Assembly: GCF_024362765.1 (NCBI RefSeq)
Contig: NZ_CP093302.1
Span: 2,479,564 to 2,543,563 of the forward strand
Origin: Alkalihalobacillus sp. LMS6
Lineage (GTDB): Bacteria > Bacillota > Bacilli > Bacillales > Bacillaceae_D
DNA length: 64,000 nucleotides
Direction of reading: 5' to 3'
Position 1 is the stretch's first letter. Every line of letters begins with the position of its first letter. A program made the position numbers and the translations under genes. Of this stretch, positions 43,418-51,242 are shown in pieces. The notes beneath the pieces are model-generated. The model was not told the DNA's origin. It worked only from the letters and a program-made list of their open reading frames with translations, and ran no database searches.

Positions 43418-43885
43418 GTGGAGCAAAGAACGTATCAACGCTTTCAAAAAGAAGAAGCAACAGATGCCATTTTATTAGCAAAAAGAGAAAAAGGATTCAC
43501 CTATGATGATTTAGCGGCAGCAACAAACCTTCATCCCGTATATATCGCCTCTGCAATTATGGGACAAAACACGTTAAACAAAGAAGAAGCGGATGCATTG
43601 GTAAAATGCTTAGAATTAGATGATTCCATCTCGGACACTCTTCAACTTTATCCTACAAAGGGGTCGCTCGACCAAACGATCCCCACCGATCCGCTTATTT
43701 ATCGATTCCATGAAATTATTCAAGTATACGGAACGACTTTTAAAGAAGTCATACAAGAAAAAATGGGTGATGGCATCATGAGTGCCATTGATTTCACACT
43801 TGATATTGAAAAGGAAGAAAATCCAAAAGGTGATCGAGTTGTTGTCACAATGAATGGAAAATTCCTCCCCTATAATAAGTGGTAA
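43418..43885 (+). CDS. cynS: Cyanate hydratase (cyanase)
   Basis: 155 aa, standard length. N-terminal HTH-like helical domain (about 15-85), C-terminal catalytic domain with YRFHEIIQVYG (Arg and Glu of the active site) and GDGIMSAIDF (Ser). It converts cyanate and bicarbonate to ammonia and carbon dioxide. GTG start, 9 nt from AAGGAGAG. No cynT or cynX neighbour, so it is a stand-alone copy. It is the last chromosomal gene before the prophage junction. Confidence 0.95.
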   Translation: MEQRTYQRFQKEEATDAILLAKREKGFTYDDLAAATNLHPVYIASAIMGQNTLNKEEADALVKCLELDDSISDTLQLYPTKGSLDQTIPTDPLIYRFHEIIQVYGTTFKEVIQEKMGDGIMSAIDFTLDIEKEENPKGDRVVVTMNGKFLPYNKW

Positions 43886-43894
43886 ACGGCGTGT

Positions 43895-43930
43895 ATAAAA
43901 AAACCTCTTACATCTGTAAGAGGTTTTTCG
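43895..43930. terminator. Bidirectional terminator between cynS and attL
   Basis: AACCTCTTAC and GTAAGAGGTT arms with a 4-nt loop, flanked by an A run on the left and T5 on the right. It can end cynS from the left and a tRNA transcript coming from the right. Confidence 0.9.
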
Positions 43931-43946
43931 TCTATCACTTATTGAA

Positions 43947-43978
43947 CGTCCCAGGAGAGATTCGAACTCCCGACCGAC
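43947..43978 (-). other. Prophage attL: 3' end of a tRNA gene (probably tRNA-Arg)
   Basis: Read on the minus strand the segment ends in a T-arm (GGGAG-TTCGAAT-CTCTC) and acceptor CTGGGAC plus discriminator G, with no encoded CCA. To the right, no 5' half of a tRNA (no matching GTCCCAG, D-arm or anticodon arm) is found. This is the partial tRNA expected at the end where phage DNA begins, so the complete copy should stand at attR beyond the window. The tRNA-Arg identity is from memory of Bacillaceae sequences and is not certain. Confidence 0.75.
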
Positions 43979-44117
43979 TTTTGTCCTCGTTATATAAATC
44001 CGCTTTGTATCCGGGAATTGAGGCGTTCGTTGATACGGTCATTCGACCGGAAAGACCTCGTACATTTAAATTACCACGTTTCTAACGCTAAATCAAACGA
44101 AATTCGCGTTTCTTCTA

Positions 44118-44339
44118 TTATATATTGAACAAGTCATGTACATCCGCTCGCTCATCTATAGTTTTTATCGCACCCAATATCTTCCTGACTGTTGTAAATG
44201 ATGCGTCATAGTTATCATCTGAGGCTAATTTGCTTATGGTCGTCCTCCCCACTCCGCTTTTATCTGCGACCCACTGTTGAGATATCCCCCGATCATCAAG
44301 CCACTTCCCAAATTTAGAACGCTTTTTACCTAATCCCAT
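44118..44339 (-). CDS. Cro/C1-type helix-turn-helix regulator
   Basis: 73 aa. A single HTH domain covers most of the protein (FGKWLDDRGISQQWVADKSG VGRTTISKLA region, about 12-42). No C-terminal peptidase or dimerisation domain. RBS GAGGTG. It is the first prophage gene inside attL and is divergent from the plus-strand ATPase module, so it probably represses that module or itself rather than being the main lysogeny repressor. An inverted repeat lies in its upstream region. Confidence 0.82.
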   Translation of the reverse strand: MGLGKKRSKFGKWLDDRGISQQWVADKSGVGRTTISKLASDDNYDASFTTVRKILGAIKTIDERADVHDLFNI

Positions 44340-44364
44340 TCGGCATCACCTCGTAAGTTATTTT

Positions 44365-44384
44365 GATAATCTTGTCCAATTATC
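44365..44384. promoter_or_regulatory. Possible operator (GATAAT - 8 nt - ATTATC)
   Basis: A perfect 6-bp inverted repeat 26 nt upstream of the HTH gene and in the 264-nt divergent intergenic region (44340-44603). It overlaps the region where the HTH promoter should be. The rest of the gap holds no clear sigma-A promoter for the plus-strand module. Confidence 0.45.
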
Positions 44385-44603
44385 CTCTTTTTTAAGCAAA
44401 TCTATTCATAAAAGTGGAAACATGTACGAGCTAGCCGCGTAAGCTTTACTAAAGTCGCTGCTAAAGTATCGGCAAATGTAATGCTACTTAAGTTTCCGCC
44501 AGTGGACATCGCAATGTACCATACAACAATAAATCTGTTTAAAGCGTAGCGAGGGAGGGATTGCCGAGGGAAGCTTTAGATGGAATAAGAGGAGGAAATC
44601 GGT

Positions 44604-44843
44604 ATGAATACTACGGTCACTTTTAGCGGTATTTTAAAGCTTACTCCGCTCGTCTTACAAGGTTACGGCATTGTTATCGGAGCCGGCGGTTTGCTCGTAA
44701 TTGGCGCGCTAATCGAAAAGCATTTTGCCAGAAACGCCCAAATCGTCATCGCGGAAAGAATCAGCGCCATCATTAAAGCGTCCTTGCCGTTCGGCGTCAT
44801 TGCCACGCTAATCTATTTCGTACTTAATAATCCGCTACTTTAA
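44604..44843 (+). CDS. Small two-TM membrane protein of the FtsK module
   Basis: 79 aa with strong RBS GAGGAGG. Two hydrophobic segments (about 13-35 and 57-75) joined by a short charged loop. No family recognised. It is 13 nt upstream of the FtsK-like gene and probably acts with it at the membrane. Confidence 0.65.
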   Translation: MNTTVTFSGILKLTPLVLQGYGIVIGAGGLLVIGALIEKHFARNAQIVIAERISAIIKASLPFGVIATLIYFVLNNPLL

Positions 44844-44856
44844 AGGAGGAATCACG

Positions 44857-46032
44857 ATGTTTACTAGGAAACAAATCGCAACACGTAAGCTAAATAAAAC
44901 GTTTCGCGCCGGCGGTTTACATTTAACGTACCGCAACGGTCAGACAACGCAAATCATCATGCCGAAGATTCACGCGGTCGATATCCTCGAAGCAGGCGTC
45001 CGTTACGTCTTTACGGTACCTCTCGGCTTGAACCCGGCGGACGTCGAAAACAAACGATGGCTATTCGAGGCACAATTCGGCGAGCACGTAGAATTAACCC
45101 GCGACAACAAAACGTTTAAGCTGTCCGTTTATAGCGCAGACCTCCCCGCCTCCCTCACGTATAACTATACGGATATAGCTTCTTCCGCGGCTAACCATCG
45201 CTTGCCTATCGTCTGTGGCGTAGGTCGCGCGGGCAAGTACGTCAGCTACGATATGACGGAGCACCCGCATCTTTTAATCGCAGGTACGACGGGTAGCGGT
45301 AAGTCAACGCAACTACGCGCGGTACTAACGACGTTAATCGCGACGCAAAATCCCACCGACCTCACGCTGTACCTAGCGGACTTAAAACGGTCAGAGTTCC
45401 ACGCGTTTAAACGGATTGAGCACGTCGCGACCGTGTGTACGACGATCGACGCTTTGGCTGGCGTATTAGACGAACTCGACGCGGAGTTAAAGCGCAGAGG
45501 CGACCTGCTCGACCGGCACGAAGAAACGCACACGCACGACTTGCCCGCGGAAGTACGCCCGCCTAATATCGTGCTCTGTATCGACGAGGTGGTGCTGCTT
45601 AAAAATGAGCGTGACCTTATGCGCGTGGTCGAAGATATATCGTCCATCGGGCGAGCGTTAGGCGTGTTTCTCATCCTTTCGATGCAGCGAGGCGACGCGA
45701 AGGTACTCGACGGCAAGCTTAAAAATAACTTAACCGTGCGCATGGGCTTCCGGCATACTGATCGCCTCAACGCGAATATAACGGGGACGCCCGGCGCGGA
45801 GTCGATAAGCCGAGGCACGCCCGGTCGATTGCTCCTCAAACTCGATGACCTGACTGAGCTACAATCGCCGTATTTAACGCTGCCGAAAGCGCGGGAATTG
45901 TTGGCGCCTCATAAACGCGAAGTCGAGCCGGAAGAAGTACGCGCGGCAACCGAAGTTAAGGCTGTTGAGCCCGCGACTCCCCTTTCGATCTTTGACGTAC
46001 TAGACGGAGGTACGGGCGATGAAGAAACGTGA
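44857..46032 (+). CDS. FtsK/HerA-type DNA-translocase-like ATPase (prophage)
   Basis: 391 aa, no membrane segment. Walker A GTTGSGKSTQLRA near 149, Walker B IVLCIDEVVLL near 245, and downstream LILSMQRGDAKVLDGKLKNNL, the Gln-containing sensor region of FtsK/SpoIIIE and conjugative coupling proteins. The N-terminal 120 residues are beta-rich. No gamma (KOPS-reading) domain. In the same transcription unit as the replication-relaxation protein, so DNA pumping or mobilisation is a likely role. Similar gene pairs occur in Bacillus phages near the lysis genes. Confidence 0.88.
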   Translation: MFTRKQIATRKLNKTFRAGGLHLTYRNGQTTQIIMPKIHAVDILEAGVRYVFTVPLGLNPADVENKRWLFEAQFGEHVELTRDNKTFKLSVYSADLPASLTYNYTDIASSAANHRLPIVCGVGRAGKYVSYDMTEHPHLLIAGTTGSGKSTQLRAVLTTLIATQNPTDLTLYLADLKRSEFHAFKRIEHVATVCTTIDALAGVLDELDAELKRRGDLLDRHEETHTHDLPAEVRPPNIVLCIDEVVLLKNERDLMRVVEDISSIGRALGVFLILSMQRGDAKVLDGKLKNNLTVRMGFRHTDRLNANITGTPGAESISRGTPGRLLLKLDDLTELQSPYLTLPKARELLAPHKREVEPEEVRAATEVKAVEPATPLSIFDVLDGGTGDEET

Positions 46033-46609
46033 TTTGGCGATCATTAACGACCTCCGCCGGTTTCGTGTCCTTCGCCGCGACGATATAGCCGACCTGTATT
46101 TCCGCGAGTTAAAACAGCCGGTAACGAGCGCTAACTTCGTGCTCAAACGACTACGACGCGACGGGCAGATCACAGCGATAACCGACCGACAGCCTTACGT
46201 ATATACTTGCGCGGATAGCGGCATAAAACGGGATAGCGCGAAGATACCGCATTTTCTACGTATCGCCGAGTGTTACCGCGCGTTAAGAGACGTACAGGCG
46301 CCGCGGATATTCGAGGTGGAACCGAAGCTTGGCGCTAAAGGGACGGTAGAGCCGGACGCCTTCGCCCTGTGGCGCGGGGCTCCGTTTTACATCGAGATAC
46401 AGCGGTCGGTCTATAGCGCGAAAACGTTTGACGCGAAGCTTAACCGGTACGTCGACTATTATAATGAAGGAAAATGGCGAGAAGAATCGTGGCAGCCGAA
46501 AGGTAAGGCGCCGATATTTCCGTATGTATGGGTGATTACCGATGTGGAATACGCGGTGGGGTCGTTACCCTTCCGCGTGATACAGACGAAGGATTTCCGA
46601 TTAAACTAA
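46019..46609 (+). CDS. Replication-relaxation family protein
   Basis: 196 aa. N-terminal winged-helix (about 4-65, LAIINDLRRFRVLRRDDIADLYF), then a domain with EVEPKLGAKGTVEPDAFALWRGAPFYIEIQRSVY that resembles the nuclease-like core (PD...E.Q) of replication-relaxation proteins. Overlaps the FtsK-like gene by 14 nt. The family is tied to plasmid replication and mobilisation by annotation, but its biochemistry is poorly known. Confidence 0.8.
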   Translation: MKKRDLAIINDLRRFRVLRRDDIADLYFRELKQPVTSANFVLKRLRRDGQITAITDRQPYVYTCADSGIKRDSAKIPHFLRIAECYRALRDVQAPRIFEVEPKLGAKGTVEPDAFALWRGAPFYIEIQRSVYSAKTFDAKLNRYVDYYNEGKWREESWQPKGKAPIFPYVWVITDVEYAVGSLPFRVIQTKDFRLN

Positions 46610-46631
46610 AAAGATGATGGAGGCGGTATGT

Positions 46632-46847
46632 ATGGCGAGCAATCCGAGAAAAGGCGTAACATTTACGAAGGAAGAAACGGCGCTACTAGAGCACGCGGAG
46701 AAGGCGACAAACTTTAACGAGTATGTTAAGGCGTTGATTGCGCGGGATATGGAAGGAGATAAATCGAGTAGAAAAGTATATGTAGCAAGGGAGGCAAAAC
46801 CTCCCAAGTTGAACAAAGGTATCGTAGGAACTCCCCGCCTCTCTTAG
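46632..46847 (+). CDS. Small DNA-binding-like protein at the end of the FtsK module
   Basis: 71 aa from the ATG at 46632, which has GGAGG at 8 nt; an earlier ATG at 46614 has no RBS. TFTKEETALLEHAEKATNFNEYVKALIARDME resembles ribbon-helix-helix (CopG/Arc-type) plasmid proteins. The C-terminal third is basic. It may be an accessory DNA-binding protein of the module. Its end overlaps the terminator stem. Confidence 0.6.
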   Translation: MASNPRKGVTFTKEETALLEHAEKATNFNEYVKALIARDMEGDKSSRKVYVAREAKPPKLNKGIVGTPRLS

Positions 46848-46863
46848 CGCGGGGCTTTTTTTT
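46831..46863 (+). terminator. Strong terminator of the FtsK module
   Basis: CCCCGC and GCGGGG arms with a 10-nt loop followed by T8. It also faces the end of the minus-strand lysis genes. Confidence 0.95.
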
Positions 46864-46884
46864 CGCTAACGCTCAATCAAGCGC

Positions 46885-47118
46885 CTACTTCTTCGCCTTT
46901 ACTTTCTTCTGCGCGCGTGCTTCCGGCGTCACATCGTTATCTTTCCAAAACGCCCATAGCGATGCGGCTCCGAGGAATCCGAGGTCGATAAACGTAGCCA
47001 ATCCTTGCTCGTCGAATGGTAGCGGAGACAACCCCGCCATTGATAGCCCGCTATTTACGAGCGCAACTAATAACACGACGAAACGCGTCACCGTGCCTGA
47101 TGTGATATTCTGTTTCAT
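46885..47118 (-). CDS. Phage holin (SPP1 type)
   Basis: 77 aa from the ATG at 47118 (AAGGAGG RBS); the longer frame overlaps the endolysin without RBS. Two membrane segments (about 9-30 and 42-60) with the pattern FVVLLVALVNSGLSMAGLSPLPF and FLGAASLWAFWKDND typical of SPP1-like holins, then a basic tail. It makes holes that release the endolysin. It follows the endolysin gene by 17 nt. Confidence 0.88.
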   Translation of the reverse strand: MKQNITSGTVTRFVVLLVALVNSGLSMAGLSPLPFDEQGLATFIDLGFLGAASLWAFWKDNDVTPEARAQKKVKAKK

Positions 47119-47135
47119 ATTTACATCCTCCTTCG

Positions 47136-48131
47136 TTATAGTAATTGATTCACGCGACGTTGCACCGCATTGGCATCGTAACCCGCCGCCCGTAACCGTT
47201 GAGCTCGCGATGGGTTGTTCCCCCACTTACCGTCGATCACCTCGCGTGCTATCTGATCGACTGACTTACGGCTAGACGAATTACCTCCGCCTAAGATACG
47301 GTTAACTTCCGCCTGCACCGCGCTTGCGTTATGACCCGCGTTGTTAAGACGCTGAGTCCGTTGCTGACCGTTGCCCCACTTGCCGTCGATGACTTCTTGC
47401 GCGAGTTGAGCGTTGGTTTTCTTCGGCGCCGCCGGTTTAGCCGCACCTACGCCGGATTTACGATTAACCTCGTCGCGTACTTTAGCGTATTCAGCAGCGC
47501 TAATGCCGAGGGATTTACGACGGGCATCGTGACCGTTTCCGTGTTTGCCTGCGATTACTTCGTCTGCCATTTGCGCGATGGATTTCGACGTAGCGGGAGT
47601 TGAAGGTTTCGCAGGTGAAGGCGCGGGCTTATTCGTAACCCCTTCGCTTACAGACGCGGGAATGCGCTGTTTAAAAGCTGGGAATCCTTCGGTAGCGCGT
47701 ATAGTCTGCGGGCAGTTCTTTCGCGACCAGTCCCAGTGCTGAACGACGTTCTTCATCGGGATATTAAAGCGATCCATAAGATGGCGAATTATAAATGCCG
47801 CGCGGTTCTTCGCCTTTTCGAAATCCCCGTCGCGGTTTACGCATATTTCTATGCCGATTGACTTACGGTTGCCGGTACCGTTGCGACCGTCTCCGCAATG
47901 CCATCCGTTCTCGTTAAAAGGTAAATGTTGAATTGCTACGCCTCCGTCATCCACTGTAATATGCCAGCTCGCGGCGGTAGTCGGATTCTTTATAAACCGC
48001 GCGTGCATCTCCGCGTTGGCGCCATTACTTTGATTGCCCGTTTCGTGGACGGTGATATATTCGGGAGTCATTGCGTGTCCCGGGCGATTTCCGTTACTCT
48101 TCGGGATAAAATCTTGTACTAATTTCGGCAT
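47136..48131 (-). CDS. Endolysin: N-acetylmuramoyl-L-alanine amidase with three CW_7 repeats
   Basis: 331 aa. N-terminal Amidase_2 domain (about 22-150) with zinc ligands in VHETGN, ...QHWDWSRKNCPQ. A Pro/Ala/Ser linker (about 165-185) is followed by three CW_7 (Cpl-7) repeats of about 40 residues (around 187-227, 241-281, 292-331), each with an (I/L)xGKWGNG-type core. The family cleaves the amide between MurNAc and L-Ala; CW_7 repeats bind peptidoglycan. Located between the holin and the XhlA-like gene. Confidence 0.93.
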   Translation of the reverse strand: MPKLVQDFIPKSNGNRPGHAMTPEYITVHETGNQSNGANAEMHARFIKNPTTAASWHITVDDGGVAIQHLPFNENGWHCGDGRNGTGNRKSIGIEICVNRDGDFEKAKNRAAFIIRHLMDRFNIPMKNVVQHWDWSRKNCPQTIRATEGFPAFKQRIPASVSEGVTNKPAPSPAKPSTPATSKSIAQMADEVIAGKHGNGHDARRKSLGISAAEYAKVRDEVNRKSGVGAAKPAAPKKTNAQLAQEVIDGKWGNGQQRTQRLNNAGHNASAVQAEVNRILGGGNSSSRKSVDQIAREVIDGKWGNNPSRAQRLRAAGYDANAVQRRVNQLL

Positions 48132-48164
48132 CATATTATATCGTCCCCTTTTCGTATAATTTCG

Positions 48165-48500
48165 TTAGTTAAAATAAAAGCGTATTAGTATCGGCGTTAC
48201 TAGACCGAGTATCGTAAGCGCGGTTCCGAGGAGCCAGCGCCTGTCTACCTTCCGTTCTTTCTGCGCCTTTCTCGTTTCCTCGCGCTCTTGTTCGAGCTCT
48301 TTTAACGCTTGATCTGCGCGAGCTAAAGCTAATTCCGCTTTGTCTTCGGCAGCGTCCGCCTGTTCCGCAAGTTTCCGATTATCTTCGTGCATTGATACAA
48401 TAAGACTCGTTTGGTGTTGCGACTCCTTCATCACTTCCGCGAGTTGTATTTGTATCTCGCTTATTTTCTGTAGGAGATCGTATGTGGACGGTGGTGTCAT
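48165..48500 (-). CDS. XhlA/BhlA-like lysis-associated protein
   Basis: 111 aa. Long charged coiled coil (about 5-85) ending in one C-terminal membrane segment (about 89-108, WLLGTALTILGLVTPILIRF). This matches haemolysin XhlA-like proteins that precede holin and endolysin in Bacillus phages. GGAGG is about 13 nt upstream, a loose spacing. Confidence 0.75.
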   Translation of the reverse strand: MTPPSTYDLLQKISEIQIQLAEVMKESQHQTSLIVSMHEDNRKLAEQADAAEDKAELALARADQALKELEQEREETRKAQKERKVDRRWLLGTALTILGLVTPILIRFYFN

Positions 48501-48503
48501 TAA

Positions 48504-49904
48504 TTATTCCGTGCCTCCTTCCGGTAGGTTCGTGTTGCCGTCCTCTAGCGCCTTGACTCGCGCGGTAAGAGCGGTTATATCCGTTAATAATTTCGCGATT
48601 TCCGCGTCGGTGTATGACCGAGACTCCGTTAGGGCTTGCGTCGCTTTCGCTTGGGCGCCGTCGATCGTCTCCGCGTCCTCTAACTTCGCGCGGTCTAGAT
48701 CGGTAAAGTGGCGCCTATTATCGTTAACGTGAGACGTCAGCGTTTCCGAACCGGCGCCTACGCCCGCAAGCGCTTCTTTGGCGGTAACTTCCGCGCGGAC
48801 TGCGATGGACTGCGACTGTCTCGCCGCGTTCTCTACGTTCGTTACTTTCGCAGCTACTTTCGACTGCGCGGAAACCGTACGTTTCACATCCCACGTAAAA
48901 TTACCGAGCTCGATCACCGGGCTTTTCTCAGGATTAAACGGATAGTCCTCAATCATTAGGACGCGAGCTTGTAAGAGAATATCGAGGGGCTCGTAAATAA
49001 CCCAAACGTAGTCACCGATGTCGAAGTCGTGTAACTTAACGCCGTTTTTACGAAGTTCCTCGTACGTGACCGTAATGTTATAGTCCGGATAATCTTGTAG
49101 CGCCGCCTTCAGATTCGCGAGCAAAGTATCGTAATGATAAATCGTTTCATTCGAATATTTGTCGGCGTGCAGTAAAACGCGCTTACCCGTAGTGGGATCA
49201 ACGTATTTGCCTGCGTTCGGCGACGTATAAGTTGCGGTTACGACAGGGTTATCGTCTTCATCTAGCGCGCCCACACCTTCTATATACGTCCGCACGACCG
49301 TTTCGTTAATTGATTCGCGCAAAGTATTAAGGTTGTGCCCATGCCTAAGCTGACCGTCGGTGACGCGTCCGATGCGGTTATGAACGAGCACCGTTCGCCC
49401 GCTGACCTCGTACTCAGCGTCGTAGCGCCCAAGTATTTGCAGGAATAACCGCCAGCCGGAAGCTCCGCCGAAGTTTTCGAATTCGCGCGAAGTAAACGTC
49501 CCGACAACGACAAAAGACCACCCGGTTCCGCGAAACGCATTTTCTAGCGCCTCGTTGATTCGCATGGTCTTCGTTATCGACACGTCCTGATAAACCGCGC
49601 CGAGTCCGTATTCAATTTCTTGTTCCGCCGTTACCGACTTCTCCGTAGCTCCTCCGTAGTGCTCCCGCTCATGGTCCGCTAACACGTAGGCAACACTATC
49701 GAGATTAACACGAGCATGACCGTTGAGCGCTTCGAATTGCTCCGCGTTTCGTGCGGTACGGTGTAGCGTAAAAGCGACGGTGTTTTCTTCGCTAATACGA
49801 CGCCTGCGCCGGAAATCGGAGAAGTCCGTTAGGCGTTCGGTTGCGGCGCCGGGACGCATCGGAGTGACGGTGAGTACCGGAGGGGTTGCGTGGGTTACGT
49901 ACAT
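48504..49904 (-). CDS. Prophage tail endopeptidase / tail-associated protein
   Basis: 466 aa from the ATG at 49904 (GGAGG 7 nt away); the frame extends 13 codons further without RBS. Resembles the tail-associated 'Prophage tail' (Tal) family: beta-rich N-terminal domain, a middle domain with FDIGDYVWVIYEPLDI, and a C-terminal coiled coil (about 370-455). Central tail-tip component next to Dit in most siphophages; here it is separated from Dit by the tail spike and accessory genes. Confidence 0.82.
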   Translation of the reverse strand: MYVTHATPPVLTVTPMRPGAATERLTDFSDFRRRRRISEENTVAFTLHRTARNAEQFEALNGHARVNLDSVAYVLADHEREHYGGATEKSVTAEQEIEYGLGAVYQDVSITKTMRINEALENAFRGTGWSFVVVGTFTSREFENFGGASGWRLFLQILGRYDAEYEVSGRTVLVHNRIGRVTDGQLRHGHNLNTLRESINETVVRTYIEGVGALDEDDNPVVTATYTSPNAGKYVDPTTGKRVLLHADKYSNETIYHYDTLLANLKAALQDYPDYNITVTYEELRKNGVKLHDFDIGDYVWVIYEPLDILLQARVLMIEDYPFNPEKSPVIELGNFTWDVKRTVSAQSKVAAKVTNVENAARQSQSIAVRAEVTAKEALAGVGAGSETLTSHVNDNRRHFTDLDRAKLEDAETIDGAQAKATQALTESRSYTDAEIAKLLTDITALTARVKALEDGNTNLPEGGTE

Positions 49905-50003
49905 GTAACGCCTCCTTTCGTTAGGCGCCGATAAGGGCGCCATTTACGTATAATTAAAATCGACAATTACCAGACAGTAGCGTCCATGCATAATACGAAT
50001 AAG

Positions 50004-50141
50004 TCAATGAGCGTTTGTAGCTTCTTTTCCGGCTTGCCACTTTAGAAAAGTATACGCTGTTTCAATTGAAGAGCTTTTTTCTTCATTAATTAATTTTCTT
50101 TTTCTCTCTTTCCACTCCAATATTGAGATTACTTTCTTCAT
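50004..50141 (-). CDS. Small ORF in the prophage accessory segment, unknown
   Basis: 45 aa with a GAGGTGG about 10 nt before the ATG at 50141. Basic, hydrophilic (MKKVISILEWKERKRKL start), no membrane segment. It starts 20 nt after the stop of the 206-aa membrane protein gene, and both are A/T-rich compared with the flanking phage genes. I do not recognise a family; it is reported because of the RBS and position. Confidence 0.4.
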   Translation of the reverse strand: MKKVISILEWKERKRKLINEEKSSSIETAYTFLKWQAGKEATNAH

Positions 50142-50161
50142 AATAGTTAACCACCTCATCG

Positions 50162-50782
50162 TCATTTAACTCCTATGCTTTTTATTTGTATGTTAGGTAT
50201 CGATGAAATATCTTGATCTAATTGTTGTTTTGCCAATTCAAGATTTTCTTTTTGTAACCTACCGTTCCAAATCTTAAACAATTCCATTACATTAGTATAA
50301 GCATTTAAGTCATTCTTCCTGTACGTACAAATAGCCGGGTACAAAAAAGCAACTACGCTTGTGTAAGGCTTAACAATAGGTGTATATGTCACTTCTTCAT
50401 CTGCTAAACCGTGAACCATAGCCGCACTAAAAAACTCTAATTCGTTGAGCACATCTAAAGCCCCTAGTTTGTACAGTCTTTCTGAAAATTGTTTAATTTC
50501 TTCAGTATCCTCTTCTTTCCGAAATAAAAATACTTCGTTCATTTTCGGTGGGTTGTCAGGAAGTTCATTTTCGTGCACCTGTTTGACGATTTTTTGAGAT
50601 TTAGGAATAATATTCTTAGAAAATTCACCTAAATATTCGATACTCTTTTCTACAGCAGCTCTTTTATTCTTCGTTTCCATGTCCTCTTTCATAACCCTCA
50701 GTTGTTTTAAAGCTAATAATAGGGCTATGATCATTCCTATTCCAGCAAGAAAATATAATAATTCAAATAAAGGTCTTACCAA
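50162..50782 (-). CDS. Membrane-anchored protein in the tail cassette, possible moron
   Basis: 206 aa. One N-terminal membrane segment (about 5-24, LFELLYFLAGIGMIIALLLAL), then a soluble helical part without catalytic motifs; the shape is like DUF4760-type proteins. Much more A/T-rich than the neighbouring tail genes. Nothing in its sequence resembles a structural tail protein. A lysogeny-expressed accessory role such as superinfection exclusion is inference only. Confidence 0.55.
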   Translation of the reverse strand: MVRPLFELLYFLAGIGMIIALLLALKQLRVMKEDMETKNKRAAVEKSIEYLGEFSKNIIPKSQKIVKQVHENELPDNPPKMNEVFLFRKEEDTEEIKQFSERLYKLGALDVLNELEFFSAAMVHGLADEEVTYTPIVKPYTSVVAFLYPAICTYRKNDLNAYTNVMELFKIWNGRLQKENLELAKQQLDQDISSIPNIQIKSIGVK

Positions 50783-50891
50783 TTCAATTATTAAATATAC
50801 CGTATTAATAAAATCTCCTCCCTCTCATGTCATCTACAAATTACGACATAAAAGGGAGAATTCCTCTTTTTTATTACGTCACGGTAGCGTC

Positions 50892-51230
50892 CTATTCTGC
50901 GTTTAGTTCTTCAATCTCCGAAGCAGTTAGCGGAGTCTTACCCTCTTCCCATTTTTCAATAATATCAACTGCATTTTCAAATTTATTATAATTTCGTCTT
51001 AAATACACATAACACTGTCTAAAGATATCTTGGGCACCCCCGCCTAATCTAGGAGCGACATTATATCTCTCTTGGAGAAAAAAAGGACGTGTATTTGACG
51101 CATCTCTATCCACGTAATAATTTAACGTGAACTCCATGCCCTTTCTACTTCCCATGACAGCATCTACTTTTACATAAGCGTCATGTACTAACATTCCGCT
51201 ATCCAACTCTACATCCATCCTTAAAGCCAT
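50892..51230 (-). CDS. Hypothetical phage tail-region protein
   Basis: 112 aa, acidic. RBS AGGGAG before ATG. No membrane segment. VDAVMGSRKGMEFTLNYYVDRDA is a beta-strand-rich stretch. It lies 12 nt after the tail spike gene and is likely expressed with it; similar small genes in other phages encode spike-associated or receptor-binding accessories. Function not recognised. Confidence 0.6.
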   Translation of the reverse strand: MALRMDVELDSGMLVHDAYVKVDAVMGSRKGMEFTLNYYVDRDASNTRPFFLQERYNVAPRLGGGAQDIFRQCYVYLRRNYNKFENAVDIIEKWEEGKTPLTASEIEELNAE

Positions 51231-51242
51231 TTATAACACTCC

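Noticed and set aside
43879-44085. Open frame of 68 codons containing VPGEIRTPDRLL
   Set aside because: This is the translation of a tRNA 3' end and flanking DNA; the peptide is a common artefact of tRNA genes. No RBS.
45246-45839. 197-codon frame antisense to the FtsK-like gene
   Set aside because: GC-rich codon use of the true gene keeps the antisense frame open; it is Arg/Ser-rich without RBS or family features.
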